Shown here piece by piece: positions 1-7,082 of a stretch of DNA of 10,855 nucleotides; positions within the stretch are counted from its first letter, which is position 1; each line of letters opens with the position of its first letter. Position numbers and translations under genes: made by a program. The notes under the pieces are model-generated. The model was not told the DNA's origin. It was given only the letters and a program-made list of their open reading frames with translations, and did no database searches. This DNA comes from Bacteroidota bacterium (GTDB lineage: Bacteria; Bacteroidota; Bacteroidia; Chitinophagales; LD1), in the NCBI GenBank assembly GCA_028288545.1, contig JAQBNQ010000521.1, positions 1-10,855 of the forward strand, in the 5' to 3' direction.

Positions 1-2
1 AA

Positions 3-257
3 AAAGGGGTGGATTTTGGTTTATGGAAAAACATCAAATCCTCGCAGCTATTTTGCCCTTTGGATGTACACGTTGACCGGGTAGGCCGAAGACTTGGGCT
101 GATTACCCGCAAACAAACCGATTGGCAAACAGTACTTGAGCTAACAGAAAACCTAAGAAGCTTCGATCCAAAAGATCCTGTAAAATATGATTTCGCGCTT
201 TTTGGTATCGGGGTACTTGACAGGGGCGGTTCAGAAAAAAAATCTTTAATCCTTTAA
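3..257 (+). CDS. TIGR02757/DUF2400 family protein, C-terminal part (5' truncated)
   Basis: This is the 3' end of a gene whose start lies left of the window; the frame is open from the first complete codon (reading K-G-V-D-F-G-L-W). The visible 84 residues match the end of the TIGR02757 (DUF2400) family common in Bacteroidota, with the family-typical stretches CPLDVHVDRVGRRLGLITRK and DPVKYDFALFGIGV. The family's biochemical role is not established. The LDVHVDRVGRRLGL segment resembles the VDTHVxRVxxRLG segment of HhH-GPD DNA glycosylases of the endonuclease III type, where the Asp is catalytic; this likeness is my inference. A conserved small gene follows after 13 bases and fahA after that, so the three could share a transcript. 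Family assignment is fairly sure; function is not. Confidence 0.85.
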   Translation, partial: KGVDFGLWKNIKSSQLFCPLDVHVDRVGRRLGLITRKQTDWQTVLELTENLRSFDPKDPVKYDFALFGIGVLDRGGSEKKSLIL

Positions 258-270
258 TTCTTATTTTTCG

Positions 271-612
271 GTGGTGAATGTTGATGATATACAGCAGGAG
301 GTTTTCGATTCGTTTGAAATTGATGGACAATTGTTGCCGGCTGCAAACGACCACGACGAAAAGTTTAAGGCTTTTAGGGGGTTGCTGATAAGGCGGATTG
401 AGGAGTTGGCCGAAAAGGATATGGACAAGTTGATCTGGCTGTTATACAGGGTAGACGTAAGTGAAAGAAAACTGCAGGAAGTTTTAAAGAAAACCCCGCC
501 CGATGAATTTTCATCGGTTATTGCAGACCTGATAATTGAACGGCAATTAGAAAAGGTAGAAAGCCGCAAAAAATTTGGCAATAAAGAAGGTGACTGGAGT
601 TTTGATATATAA
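271..612 (+). CDS. Conserved small hypothetical protein, probably helical
   Basis: A 113-residue acidic, soluble protein with no signal peptide or membrane segment. It is rich in charged residues and looks largely alpha-helical, for example RRIEELAEKDMDKLIWLLYR and VIADLIIERQLEKVESRKKF. I recall similar small ORFs ending in an ADLIIERQ-type helix across Bacteroidota, but no function or named domain that I can state. The start is uncertain: two adjacent GTG codons (271 and 274) are the only good starts near the beginning of the conserved-looking part, and no Shine-Dalgarno sequence is visible. It lies 13 bases after the DUF2400 gene and 11 bases before fahA, so co-transcription is likely. The opposite-strand ORFs here have no recognisable content. 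Confidence 0.75.
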   Translation: MVNVDDIQQEVFDSFEIDGQLLPAANDHDEKFKAFRGLLIRRIEELAEKDMDKLIWLLYRVDVSERKLQEVLKKTPPDEFSSVIADLIIERQLEKVESRKKFGNKEGDWSFDI

Positions 613-623
613 CCAATAATGAA

Positions 624-1895
624 ATGAGCAGAGCAAACGATCCGAAATTAAAATCGTGGGTGGACGTAAAACCGGGCAGCGATTTTCCGATTCAAAATCT
701 TCCATTCGGTATTTTTAAAACTTCAACGGGTAAACCCGGAGCGGCCGTAGCCATTGGAGACTTTGTACTTGACCTTTCTTTATTGAGTAAAGCAGGACTG
801 TTCAACGGGATTAAGTTTGAAGCCAGCGTTTTTGAGCAGGATTCGCTCAATAGTTTTATAGCCTTGGGAAAGCCAATAACCAACGCAGTGCGCGAAAGGG
901 TTTCAGACTTACTGGTTATTGACAATGCTGAATTAAGAGACAACAAAACCTTAATTGCCAAAGCCCTGCTTAAGCAAAGCGAGGTGCAAATGTTATTGCC
1001 GGTGCATGTACCCAACTACACCGATTTTTACAGCAGCCGCGAACACGCCACAAACGTTGGCACAATGTTCCGCGATCCAAAGAATGCCTTGCTGCCTAAC
1101 TGGCTGCACTTGCCCGTGGGTTATCATGGCAGGGCTTCATCTATTGTAGTATCAGGCACTGCGATACACCGGCCCAAGGGACAAACCAAGGCCGATGACC
1201 AGGAAAATCCATCCTTCGGACCTTGCAGGTTATTAGATTTTGAATTGGAAATGGCTTTTGTGGTAGGCAAGGAAACGCAACTGGGCAACTCCGTTTCAAC
1301 CGCAAATGCAGGGGAACACATTTTTGGTCTGCTGTTATTTAATGATTGGAGTGCCCGCGATATACAAAAGTGGGAGTACGTGCCACTGGGACCTTTTCTT
1401 GCCAAAAATTTTGGCTCTGTTGCTTCTCCATGGATTGTAACGTTAGAAGCCCTTGAACCTTTTAAAGTGGAAAGCCCAAAGCAAGAACCAGAAGTTTTGC
1501 CTTACTTAAAGTTTGAAGGAAAGAAGAATTATAACATCAACCTAGAGGTTGACATTGTCACCCCTGCCGGAATAAGCAAAACTGTTTCGCACAGTAATTT
1601 CAAATACATGTATTGGAACATGTGCCAGCAGTTGGCTCATCACACCATTAATGGATGCAATATACAGGTGGGCGACTTATATGCCAGTGGCACCATCAGC
1701 GGACCAACACCGGATAGCTATGGTTCTATGCTGGAGATAAGCTGGTCAGGCAAGAACCCTGTGCAAATGCCAGATGGTACGGAAAGGAAATTTATACTTG
1801 ACAACGACACCGTTGTAATGAAAGGATATTGCGAAAAAGATGGAATAAGAATTGGGTTTGGCGAATGCAGTGGCAAAATTTTACCGGCTATATGA
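624..1895 (+). CDS. fahA: Fumarylacetoacetase (EC 3.7.1.2)
   Basis: Hydrolyses 4-fumarylacetoacetate to fumarate and acetoacetate, the last step of tyrosine/phenylalanine (homogentisate) catabolism, in the cytoplasm with a divalent metal. The 423-residue length fits the family (about 420). An N-terminal SH3-like domain (about 1-120) precedes the FAH catalytic fold. The residues known from mouse FAH all appear at a constant offset of +8: Asp134 and His141 in DFYSSREHATNVG, Glu207 and Glu209 in LLDFELEMAFVVG, and Asp241 in FNDWSARDIQKWEYVPLGPF. The GTISGP loop is at 356-361. The ATG at 624 gives the expected N terminus (IQNLPFGIF). No other tyrosine-degradation gene is in view. The stop overlaps the start of the next gene by four bases, which couples this enzyme to an unknown lipoprotein. 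Confidence 0.97.
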   Translation: MSRANDPKLKSWVDVKPGSDFPIQNLPFGIFKTSTGKPGAAVAIGDFVLDLSLLSKAGLFNGIKFEASVFEQDSLNSFIALGKPITNAVRERVSDLLVIDNAELRDNKTLIAKALLKQSEVQMLLPVHVPNYTDFYSSREHATNVGTMFRDPKNALLPNWLHLPVGYHGRASSIVVSGTAIHRPKGQTKADDQENPSFGPCRLLDFELEMAFVVGKETQLGNSVSTANAGEHIFGLLLFNDWSARDIQKWEYVPLGPFLAKNFGSVASPWIVTLEALEPFKVESPKQEPEVLPYLKFEGKKNYNINLEVDIVTPAGISKTVSHSNFKYMYWNMCQQLAHHTINGCNIQVGDLYASGTISGPTPDSYGSMLEISWSGKNPVQMPDGTERKFILDNDTVVMKGYCEKDGIRIGFGECSGKILPAI

Positions 1896-2539
1896 AAAAG
1901 CTTGCCACCTGCGCTTTTCTAATCTTACTACTATCATGTCATTCGAAAAAAACTGTACAGGACACCGTAGCCCCGACCGGCCCTGTAGTTGATATTCTCA
2001 GCGATTCTCTATACGCCTATAAAAATATGCAGGGCCGTTTTGACTTCGACTCGGTAAAATGGAACCTGGTGGCGTTGGATACTTTTCAGAAAAAAATATT
2101 ACTGAAGAACTCGCCATTTGGTGGAGGAATTGAAATTGACTGTAATGCTTATTTCCTTTCTAAGGGAGAAAAAACCGGTTCTATTCAACCGCTTACCCTG
2201 GTTTGCACTTATGATGACTACGGCGCTATTTTACTTTTAAACCTGAATGACAAAAGAGAAGTGATTAGCTGGAAAGAACTTTCGGGTGGTGTGTGCGCCG
2301 GGCCTTATGAGGCAGATACGGGTTTGCAGCTTTGCCCTCGCACCTATTCGGTCATCAAAGCCTATAATGATTTTGATTTTTACGCTTTAACCGAAACCGA
2401 TCTTTGGACTGATAGCGGACCCACAGATTCACTAGCCATCATCGAGTCAAAAAAATACCGCATAACGATTGACACTGCGGGAAACATCAAACAAAAAATG
2501 ATGGATAGTATTGTTTACAGAAAATGGCCCCATAAATGA
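1892..2539 (+). CDS. Lipoprotein of unknown function
   Basis: A 215-residue protein starting at the ATG that overlaps the fahA stop (ATGA, 1892-1895). An upstream in-frame start at 1829 exists but would bury the signal peptide inside fahA, so it is rejected. The N terminus is a lipoprotein signal (MKKLATCAFLILLLSC), with lipobox LLSC and lipidated Cys16. The mature part is acidic with many beta-prone stretches and conspicuous aromatic/Asp segments such as NDFDFYALTETDLWTD; it has a few Cys residues but no motif I recognise. It probably sits on the periplasmic side or the outer membrane. Its stop overlaps the start of the next small membrane-protein gene by four bases, so it belongs to the same translational unit as fahA. 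No role in tyrosine catabolism is evident from the sequence. Confidence 0.82.
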   Translation: MKKLATCAFLILLLSCHSKKTVQDTVAPTGPVVDILSDSLYAYKNMQGRFDFDSVKWNLVALDTFQKKILLKNSPFGGGIEIDCNAYFLSKGEKTGSIQPLTLVCTYDDYGAILLLNLNDKREVISWKELSGGVCAGPYEADTGLQLCPRTYSVIKAYNDFDFYALTETDLWTDSGPTDSLAIIESKKYRITIDTAGNIKQKMMDSIVYRKWPHK

Positions 2540-2817
2540 AAACCAAAATTTACCTCGTTGTCCTTCTCCTTATAATTATGGGTGCCGGGGGGCGCACCAT
2601 GTTTGAAATAGCATATCACGGCATGGCCTTCGAGCACGGCTCAACACCAAACGCGGATACCTATCCGCTTATTTTTTTGGCATTGTGGTATGTTGTAATG
2701 ATGGTATTAGACGTGATTCTTTTACGCAATAAAGACCTTAAGGCGCGGTATCTTTTTATTGGCCTGGTTTCGGTTGGTGTTTTTGTTCCGGCTATTTATA
2801 TGTTTATGACTAAGTAG
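2536..2817 (+). CDS. Small membrane protein, about three TM segments
   Basis: A 93-residue protein starting at an ATG that overlaps the stop of the lipoprotein gene (ATGA, 2536-2539). Hydrophobic stretches at about residues 4-18 (IYLVVLLLIIMGAG), 44-63 (PLIFLALWYVVMMVLDVILL) and 72-90 (YLFIGLVSVGVFVPAIYMFM) predict an inner-membrane protein with a loop rich in His, Glu and polar residues between the first two. No family is recognised. The gene overlap and shared strand suggest it acts with, or is simply expressed with, the preceding lipoprotein. A promoter-like site for the following toxin-antitoxin-like pair overlaps its last codons. Confidence 0.78.
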   Translation: MKTKIYLVVLLLIIMGAGGRTMFEIAYHGMAFEHGSTPNADTYPLIFLALWYVVMMVLDVILLRNKDLKARYLFIGLVSVGVFVPAIYMFMTK

Positions 2818-2833
2818 AGGTTTATTAAATTTG
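2803..2833 (+). promoter_or_regulatory. Candidate Bacteroidota promoter for the MNT-HEPN operon
   Basis: TAAATTTG (2826-2833) is a perfect match to the Bacteroidota -7 box TAnnTTTG. TTTA (2803-2806), one mismatch from the -33 box TTTG, lies exactly 19 bases upstream of it, the known preferred spacing. Only four bases separate the -7 box from the GTG start at 2838, so a transcript from here would have almost no leader. Confidence 0.5.
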
Positions 2834-2837
2834 TAAG

Positions 2838-3158
2838 GTGGAGCAAGGATTTGAAATAATTAATGAATTTAAACAGGCGATCAAAGAAATTTACGGCGGT
2901 CGCCTCGAAAAGATTGTGCTGTATGGCTCCTATGCGCGGGGAGATTTTCATAAGGATAGTGATATCGACATTTTGGTTGTATTAAAAGATGATGAAGTAT
3001 CATTTTCTGAAGAGTTGAAACGCGTTTCGGATATTACCTGGAATATTTGGGAAAGAACTTTCAGGAATGTACATTTCCTGCCGATGGCTTCAAACAAGTT
3101 TCATACAGCAAAAACTCCTTTATTATACTGGGTAAGGAAAGAGGGAAAAGAAATATAG
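2838..3158 (+). CDS. MNT-type nucleotidyltransferase domain protein (antitoxin-like)
   Basis: A 106-residue minimal nucleotidyltransferase of the pol-beta superfamily (NTP_transf_2, MNT). The signature GSx10DxD is present: LYGSYARGDFHKDSDIDILV, with Gly30-Ser31, Asp42 and Asp44. In characterised MntA/HepT systems the MNT protein is the antitoxin and adds AMP groups to its HEPN partner. The third metal-binding acidic residue, expected on a later strand, seems replaced: the likely strand reads NVHFLPM, with His79 where Asp/Glu would sit, so activity is uncertain. The end (LLYWVRKEGKEI) is typical of this MNT group. The start is GTG at 2838, directly after a promoter-like box; no ATG fits before the conserved part. 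The HEPN gene follows three bases later. The pairing is clear; the toxin-antitoxin role is inferred. Confidence 0.88.
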   Translation: MEQGFEIINEFKQAIKEIYGGRLEKIVLYGSYARGDFHKDSDIDILVVLKDDEVSFSEELKRVSDITWNIWERTFRNVHFLPMASNKFHTAKTPLLYWVRKEGKEI

Positions 3159-3161
3159 AAA

Positions 3162-3548
3162 ATGGGGAAAGAAGAAGTTTTAATGATACTTGCCAAGTCT
3201 TCGGAATGTCTCAGAGAATCAGAGGTTCTGTTTGGCGCTCAATTATATTCCGGAAGTATCAACAGGGCTTATTATTCGATTTTTAATGCTGTGCAGGCTG
3301 TTTTACAATTCAAAGATATAATGACAAAGACCCACCAGGGTGCTCATGCTCAATTTCAGTTGCATTTTATAAAAACCGGAGTTTTTTCGGAAGACATAAA
3401 AAAAATACCCCAGCAGGTAGAACAGCTTCGCATTAAAGGTGATTATGAGCCGGATCAACATCTTTATAAAGAAGATGCACAACTCGCCCTTCAACTAGCT
3501 CACCAGTTTTATGAAGTAATAAAGAAACACCTTGATGCTGACAATTAA
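3162..3548 (+). CDS. HEPN domain protein, partner of the MNT protein
   Basis: A 128-residue all-helical HEPN protein (PF05168 type). The core motif is SINRAYYSIFNAVQAVL (about 32-48), followed by KTHQGAHAQFQLHFIKTG, in which His58-x-Gly60 is typical of this subfamily. HEPN toxins such as HepT are RNases that depend on an Rx4-6H motif. Here Arg35 is followed at +7 by Asn42, where many relatives of this subfamily have His (NRAYYAxFHA), so the canonical RNase motif is not visible. It could be an inactive or non-nuclease HEPN that only partners the nucleotidyltransferase. It starts three bases after the MNT stop, and the next gene's ATG lies 14 bases inside its 3' end, indicating a tight operon. 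Confidence 0.88.
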   Translation: MGKEEVLMILAKSSECLRESEVLFGAQLYSGSINRAYYSIFNAVQAVLQFKDIMTKTHQGAHAQFQLHFIKTGVFSEDIKKIPQQVEQLRIKGDYEPDQHLYKEDAQLALQLAHQFYEVIKKHLDADN

Positions 3549-4458
3549 ACCGGGCGAAATACCAATTGCCAAATTACATGATCATTTACTGGCTGCAGTT
3601 GCGCCCCGTCCAATAGCATTTGTTTCTACCATTGACAAAGCCGGGAATGTAAATCTTGCGCCTTTCAGTTTTTTTAATGTCTTTGGTTCCAATCCGCCCA
3701 CACTTATATACTCGCCGGCGCGTTCGGGCAAAACCGGACAAACAAAACATACGCATGACAATGTGCTGGAGGTTGCCGAATGCGTGGTTAATATCGGCCA
3801 TTACGATATGCTTTATCAAATGAACCTGGCTGCGGGTATGTACCCTAAGGGTGTGGATGAGTTTGCAAAATCCGGCTTAACGCCTATTCCCTCTCAATTG
3901 GTAAGCCCCCCAAGGGTAGCGGAAGCCTTTGTGCAAATGGAATGCAAAGTAAAACAGGTGATTGAAACATCGCAGTTAGGAAGTGCGGGCAACCTTATTA
4001 TCTGCGAGGTAGTGGCTATGCATATTAATGAACAGGTTTTGGATGAGCACGGAAGCATCGACCCTTTTAAGATGGACTATGTAGCCCGCTTAAGCAAGCA
4101 ATTTTGGTGCAGGGTTGGCGAGGATAACATTTTTACTGTTCCTTCTTTTAAAATGCATCACGAAGTGGGTCTTGGATTTGACCAACTGCCGGACGGCATC
4201 CGTCATTCAAAATACCTGAGCGGAAATGATATCGCACAAATTGCCGTTTCGGAAAGAATACCGGAAGAGAAAGAACTGTTTGACATGGGCCCTGTGCCCG
4301 AAATAAAAATGATAGTTGAAAAGTATGGCCATGACTTTGTTGCATTTGAAAGAGAAATGCACCTGCTGGCAAAACAGGAAATTGAACAACTGAATATTTG
4401 GTTCGCTTTTAAAATTTTGATGGTAGTGGAGTTTACAAGAGAGGGTCTAATTCAATAA
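3535..4458 (+). CDS. Flavin reductase-like domain protein (FMN-binding split barrel)
   Basis: A 307-residue cytoplasmic protein of the flavin reductase-like family (PF01613, DIM6/NTAB type), which binds FMN and in relatives reduces flavin with NAD(P)H; the true substrate is unknown. The FMN-binding region is seen early: VAPRPIAFVSTIDKAGNVNL (about 22-41), then APFSFFNVFGSNPPTLIYSP. A second half covers ECVVNIGHYDM and LIICEVVAMHINEQVLD. The C-terminal extension contains LGFDQLPDGIRHSKYLSGND, common in Bacteroidota members. The ATG at 3535 was chosen over the adjacent TTG at 3532; it lies inside the HEPN gene, giving a 14-base overlap. An alpha/beta hydrolase follows after 10 bases. Family is sure; its connection to the MNT-HEPN pair may be only positional. 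Confidence 0.92.
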   Translation: MLTIKPGEIPIAKLHDHLLAAVAPRPIAFVSTIDKAGNVNLAPFSFFNVFGSNPPTLIYSPARSGKTGQTKHTHDNVLEVAECVVNIGHYDMLYQMNLAAGMYPKGVDEFAKSGLTPIPSQLVSPPRVAEAFVQMECKVKQVIETSQLGSAGNLIICEVVAMHINEQVLDEHGSIDPFKMDYVARLSKQFWCRVGEDNIFTVPSFKMHHEVGLGFDQLPDGIRHSKYLSGNDIAQIAVSERIPEEKELFDMGPVPEIKMIVEKYGHDFVAFEREMHLLAKQEIEQLNIWFAFKILMVVEFTREGLIQ

Positions 4459-4468
4459 AAAAGAGCTT

Positions 4469-5362
4469 ATGTCTATCCGCCTTTTCTTAATAAAAACCTT
4501 GCTGCGCAGGGTTAAAAGCAGAGCCGATTATAAAAATATTTTATTCGCCCGTCGCGGATTTGAAAGACTAACAGGCCGTTTCAACAAACCATTAAAAGGC
4601 TTTACCTACACACAAACCGAAATTGGCGGACTAAAAGCGGAATGGATAGTTCCCAAAGAAGCTGATGAAAGCAAGGTATTGTTGTTTTTTCATGGTGGCG
4701 GCTACGCAACGGGTTCTATTAATACGCATCGCGCTTTGGTTTCGCAAATAGCTAAAAACGCAGGCATAAAGGCGTTGCTTTTTGATTATCGCCTGGCACC
4801 CGAAAACAAATATCCCGCACCCATTGAAGATGCTGCCATGGTTTACCAGTGGTTGTTGAACAATGGATACTCTTCCTCCAAAATTGCCTTTGGCGGCGAC
4901 TCTGCAGGAGGAGGAATGTCAATCGGCACTCTTTTATGGTGCCGAGATAAAAACATCCCGCTACCCAAATGCGCTATTGCATTATCTCCCTGGCTGGATC
5001 AAAGCATGAGCGGTAACTCGTATCACACTCATAAAGACATTGACCCGATGTTGATTGCCGAGGGATTTCCATTGTGGAGCAGCAATTATATGGGTGATAG
5101 CGACAAAAGATCGCCCTACGCGTCTCCCATTTTCCATGATCTTAAAGGCCTGCCACCAATTTGCGTACAGGTAGGTGAAGAAGAAATATTGTTAGACGAC
5201 TCTATTCGCTTTGCAGAAAAGGCAAAGGCTGACGGGGTAAGTGTTGAACTGGAAGTGTTTGCCAAAAAATTTCATGTGTTTAATGCCTTTTGGCGGGTTT
5301 TGCCACGCGCCCGTGAAGCAAATAAAAAACTGGGTGCGTTTATAAAAGGACAACTCGCCTAA
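4469..5362 (+). CDS. Alpha/beta hydrolase, HSL family esterase
   Basis: A 297-residue carboxylesterase of the hormone-sensitive-lipase group (Abhydrolase_3, PF07859), expected to hydrolyse small ester substrates; the substrate is unknown. The oxyanion-hole motif HGGG is at 75-78 (FFHGGGYATGS), the family stretch FDYRLAPENKYPAP at about 105-118, and the nucleophile Ser145 in GGDSAGGGMS. The catalytic His is probably His269 (KKFHVFNAF). The acidic member lies in VGEEEILLDDS (about 235-245): Glu239 occupies the usual position, with Asp243/Asp244 as alternatives. No clear signal peptide; the basic N terminus (about 1-20) is only weakly hydrophobic. It follows the flavin reductase gene by 10 bases. 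Its stop codon falls at the outer edge of a palindromic REP-like element, which may have shaped the C terminus. Confidence 0.94.
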   Translation: MSIRLFLIKTLLRRVKSRADYKNILFARRGFERLTGRFNKPLKGFTYTQTEIGGLKAEWIVPKEADESKVLLFFHGGGYATGSINTHRALVSQIAKNAGIKALLFDYRLAPENKYPAPIEDAAMVYQWLLNNGYSSSKIAFGGDSAGGGMSIGTLLWCRDKNIPLPKCAIALSPWLDQSMSGNSYHTHKDIDPMLIAEGFPLWSSNYMGDSDKRSPYASPIFHDLKGLPPICVQVGEEEILLDDSIRFAEKAKADGVSVELEVFAKKFHVFNAFWRVLPRAREANKKLGAFIKGQLA

Positions 5363-5499
5363 GTTGCCACACCCTTCAGGGTGTGGATCGTTAAAAGTCA
5401 TCTAACTCAGGGCTTCAGCCCTTCACGCATAGAATAAAGGGCTGAAGCCCTATTTATTCTCCCAATATCCCTGCCCTCGCCTTGAAAGGCGAGGCAACT
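5362..5499. repeat. REP-like composite palindromic element
   Basis: This 138-base stretch is built from nested inverted repeats. The outer arms are AGTTGCC (5362-5368) and GGCAACT (5493-5499). Inside are a perfect hairpin of CCACACCC/GGGTGTGG (5367-5386, centre TTCA), a perfect 15-base inverted pair AGGGCTTCAGCCCTT (5409-5423) and AAGGGCTGAAGCCCT (5437-5451) whose arms are each self-palindromic, and a perfect CCTCGCCTT/AAGGCGAGG hairpin (5475-5494). The design resembles REP/BIME elements mobilised by RAYT (Y1, IS200-like) transposases, which are frequent in Bacteroidota; that link is inferred and no transposase is in view. It fills most of the gap between the hydrolase gene and lysS and may also act as a transcript 3'-end structure. 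Confidence 0.8.
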
Positions 5500-5539
5500 G
5501 CTGCCAATCCATCTGTAACGCGGATGAACCGCATTTTGT

Positions 5540-5547
5540 TATTTTCG
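5540..5547 (+). promoter_or_regulatory. Possible lysS -7 box
   Basis: TATTTTCG differs by one base from the Bacteroidota -7 consensus TAnnTTTG and lies 20 bases before the lysS start. No convincing -33 box was found at the expected spacing. The rest of the 68-base region between the REP-like element and lysS shows only a small GCGG/CCGC hairpin (about 5521-5532). Confidence 0.25.
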
Positions 5548-5567
5548 CTCACTCTAAAAGTAAGTAC

Positions 5568-7082
5568 ATGAGTCAGCATTTAAGCGAACAGGAAATTATA
5601 CGCAGGGATAAGTTAACGCAACTGGAAGAGTTGGGCATTGACCCGTATCCTCCTGAAATGTTTGAAGTAAACTGCAATTCGCTGCAAATACTAAAGGAGT
5701 ATAACGACACTGAAAAAAATTTTCAGCATGTAAGTATTGCCGGCAGGATCATGAGCATCAACCCAAAAGGGAAAGTGACCTTTGCCAAAATACAGGACGA
5801 GAAAGGAAAAATTCAATTGTACCTGAGCATAGATAACCTGAGCCCCGGCGAGGACAAAACACTTTACGAGAAAGTGGTTCTGCACCTATTGGACATAGGC
5901 GATATTATAGGCATTAAAGGAGAAGTGTTTATTACACGGACCGGCGAGATAACCATCCGTGCAAAAGAACTGAAACTGTTGTCCAAAGCCCTGAGGCCAT
6001 TGCCCGTAGTAAAAGTAAAAGACGGCGAAACCTTTGACGCATTTACTGATCCGGAACAACGGTTCCGCCAACGGTATGTTGACCTGGTAGTTAACCCGCA
6101 AGTGCGCGAAACCTTTATTAAGCGCACCCTGATGATAAAAACCATCCGCGATTTTTTGAATGATCACGGCGCTATGGAAGTTGATACGCCGGTATTACAA
6201 AACATACCGGGCGGTGCTGCGGCACGTCCGTTTATTACTCACCATAATGCACTGGACGTTCCTTTTTATTTGCGTATTGCCAACGAGCTTTACCTGAAAA
6301 GACTGATAGTAGGGGGATTTGATTTTGTTTTCGAATTCAGTCGCAATTTCCGCAACGAGGGAATGGACCGTACTCACAATCCTGAATTTACGGTGCTTGA
6401 GTTTTACGTAGCCTACAAGGATTACTTCTGGATGATGGACTTTACGGAGAAGATGATGGAAAAAATGGCACTTGCTCTACACGGAACTACGGATGTGCCA
6501 ATGGGCGATAAAGTATTGAGTTTTAAGGCTCCATTTAAACGCGTGGCAATTCACGACGCCATTAAAGAATATACCGGCTTTGATGTTGAATCCATGAACG
6601 AAACGGAATTGCTTGGCGTGTGCAAGCAACTTCATATCGAAACCGACAATAGTATGGGCAAAGGAAAACTGATAGATGAAATTTTCGGCGCTAAGTGCGA
6701 AGGCAATTTTATTCAGCCCACTTTTATCATTGACTACCCTGTTGAATTAAGTCCGCTTACTAAAAAGCACCGTACCAAAGCCGGACTGGTTGAGCGCTTT
6801 GAATTGATGATAAACGGCAAAGAAATTGCCAACGCTTACACTGAGTTGAACGACCCTATTGACCAACGTGCCCGTTTTGAGGAGCAAACAAAACTGATGG
6901 AACGTGGTGATGACGAAGCTATGTTTATTGACAATGATTTTTTACGCGCCCTGGAGCATGGAATGCCCCCTACATCGGGTATTGGTATAGGCATTGACCG
7001 TTTGGCCATGCTGATGACTAACCAAGCCAGTATACAGGAAGTCCTTTTGTTTCCGCAAATGAAACCCGAAAAGTCCGAATAG
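5568..7082 (+). CDS. lysS: Lysyl-tRNA synthetase, class II (EC 6.1.1.6)
   Basis: Charges tRNA-Lys with lysine using ATP, in the cytoplasm, as a homodimer. The 504-residue length is standard. The N-terminal OB-fold anticodon-binding domain (about 55-137, starting VSIAGRIMSINPKGKVTF) is followed by the class II catalytic core. Motif 1 lies near 190-215 (IRDFLNDHGAMEVDTPVL), motif 2 is FRNEGMDRTHNPEFT (261-275), and motif 3 is GIGIGIDRLAMLM (471-483). The family hinge sequence FRQRYVDLVVNPQVR is at about 166-180. The start ATG at 5568 follows a short AT-rich stretch without a Shine-Dalgarno sequence. The C terminus (LLFPQMKPEKSE) is full length, but its last codons are the first unit of a tandem repeat that continues downstream, so the final residues may have been changed by the duplication. 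Confidence 0.98.
   Translation: MSQHLSEQEIIRRDKLTQLEELGIDPYPPEMFEVNCNSLQILKEYNDTEKNFQHVSIAGRIMSINPKGKVTFAKIQDEKGKIQLYLSIDNLSPGEDKTLYEKVVLHLLDIGDIIGIKGEVFITRTGEITIRAKELKLLSKALRPLPVVKVKDGETFDAFTDPEQRFRQRYVDLVVNPQVRETFIKRTLMIKTIRDFLNDHGAMEVDTPVLQNIPGGAAARPFITHHNALDVPFYLRIANELYLKRLIVGGFDFVFEFSRNFRNEGMDRTHNPEFTVLEFYVAYKDYFWMMDFTEKMMEKMALALHGTTDVPMGDKVLSFKAPFKRVAIHDAIKEYTGFDVESMNETELLGVCKQLHIETDNSMGKGKLIDEIFGAKCEGNFIQPTFIIDYPVELSPLTKKHRTKAGLVERFELMINGKEIANAYTELNDPIDQRARFEEQTKLMERGDDEAMFIDNDFLRALEHGMPPTSGIGIGIDRLAMLMTNQASIQEVLLFPQMKPEKSE

Noticed and set aside
692..1405. Several minus-strand ORFs within fahA
   Set aside because: They lie wholly inside a gene with all catalytic residues conserved and encode no recognisable protein.
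1829..1891. Longer start for the lipoprotein gene at 1829
   Set aside because: It would extend 63 bases into fahA and place the lipoprotein signal internally; the ATG at 1892 gives a perfect signal and an ATGA coupling.
3047..3286. 79-codon + strand ORF across the MNT/HEPN junction
   Set aside because: It is out of frame with two recognisable domain proteins and has no features of its own.
5362..5499. CRISPR-like array
   Set aside because: The repeats are inverted and unequal in spacing, with no regular direct repeat and spacer pattern, and no cas gene is near.
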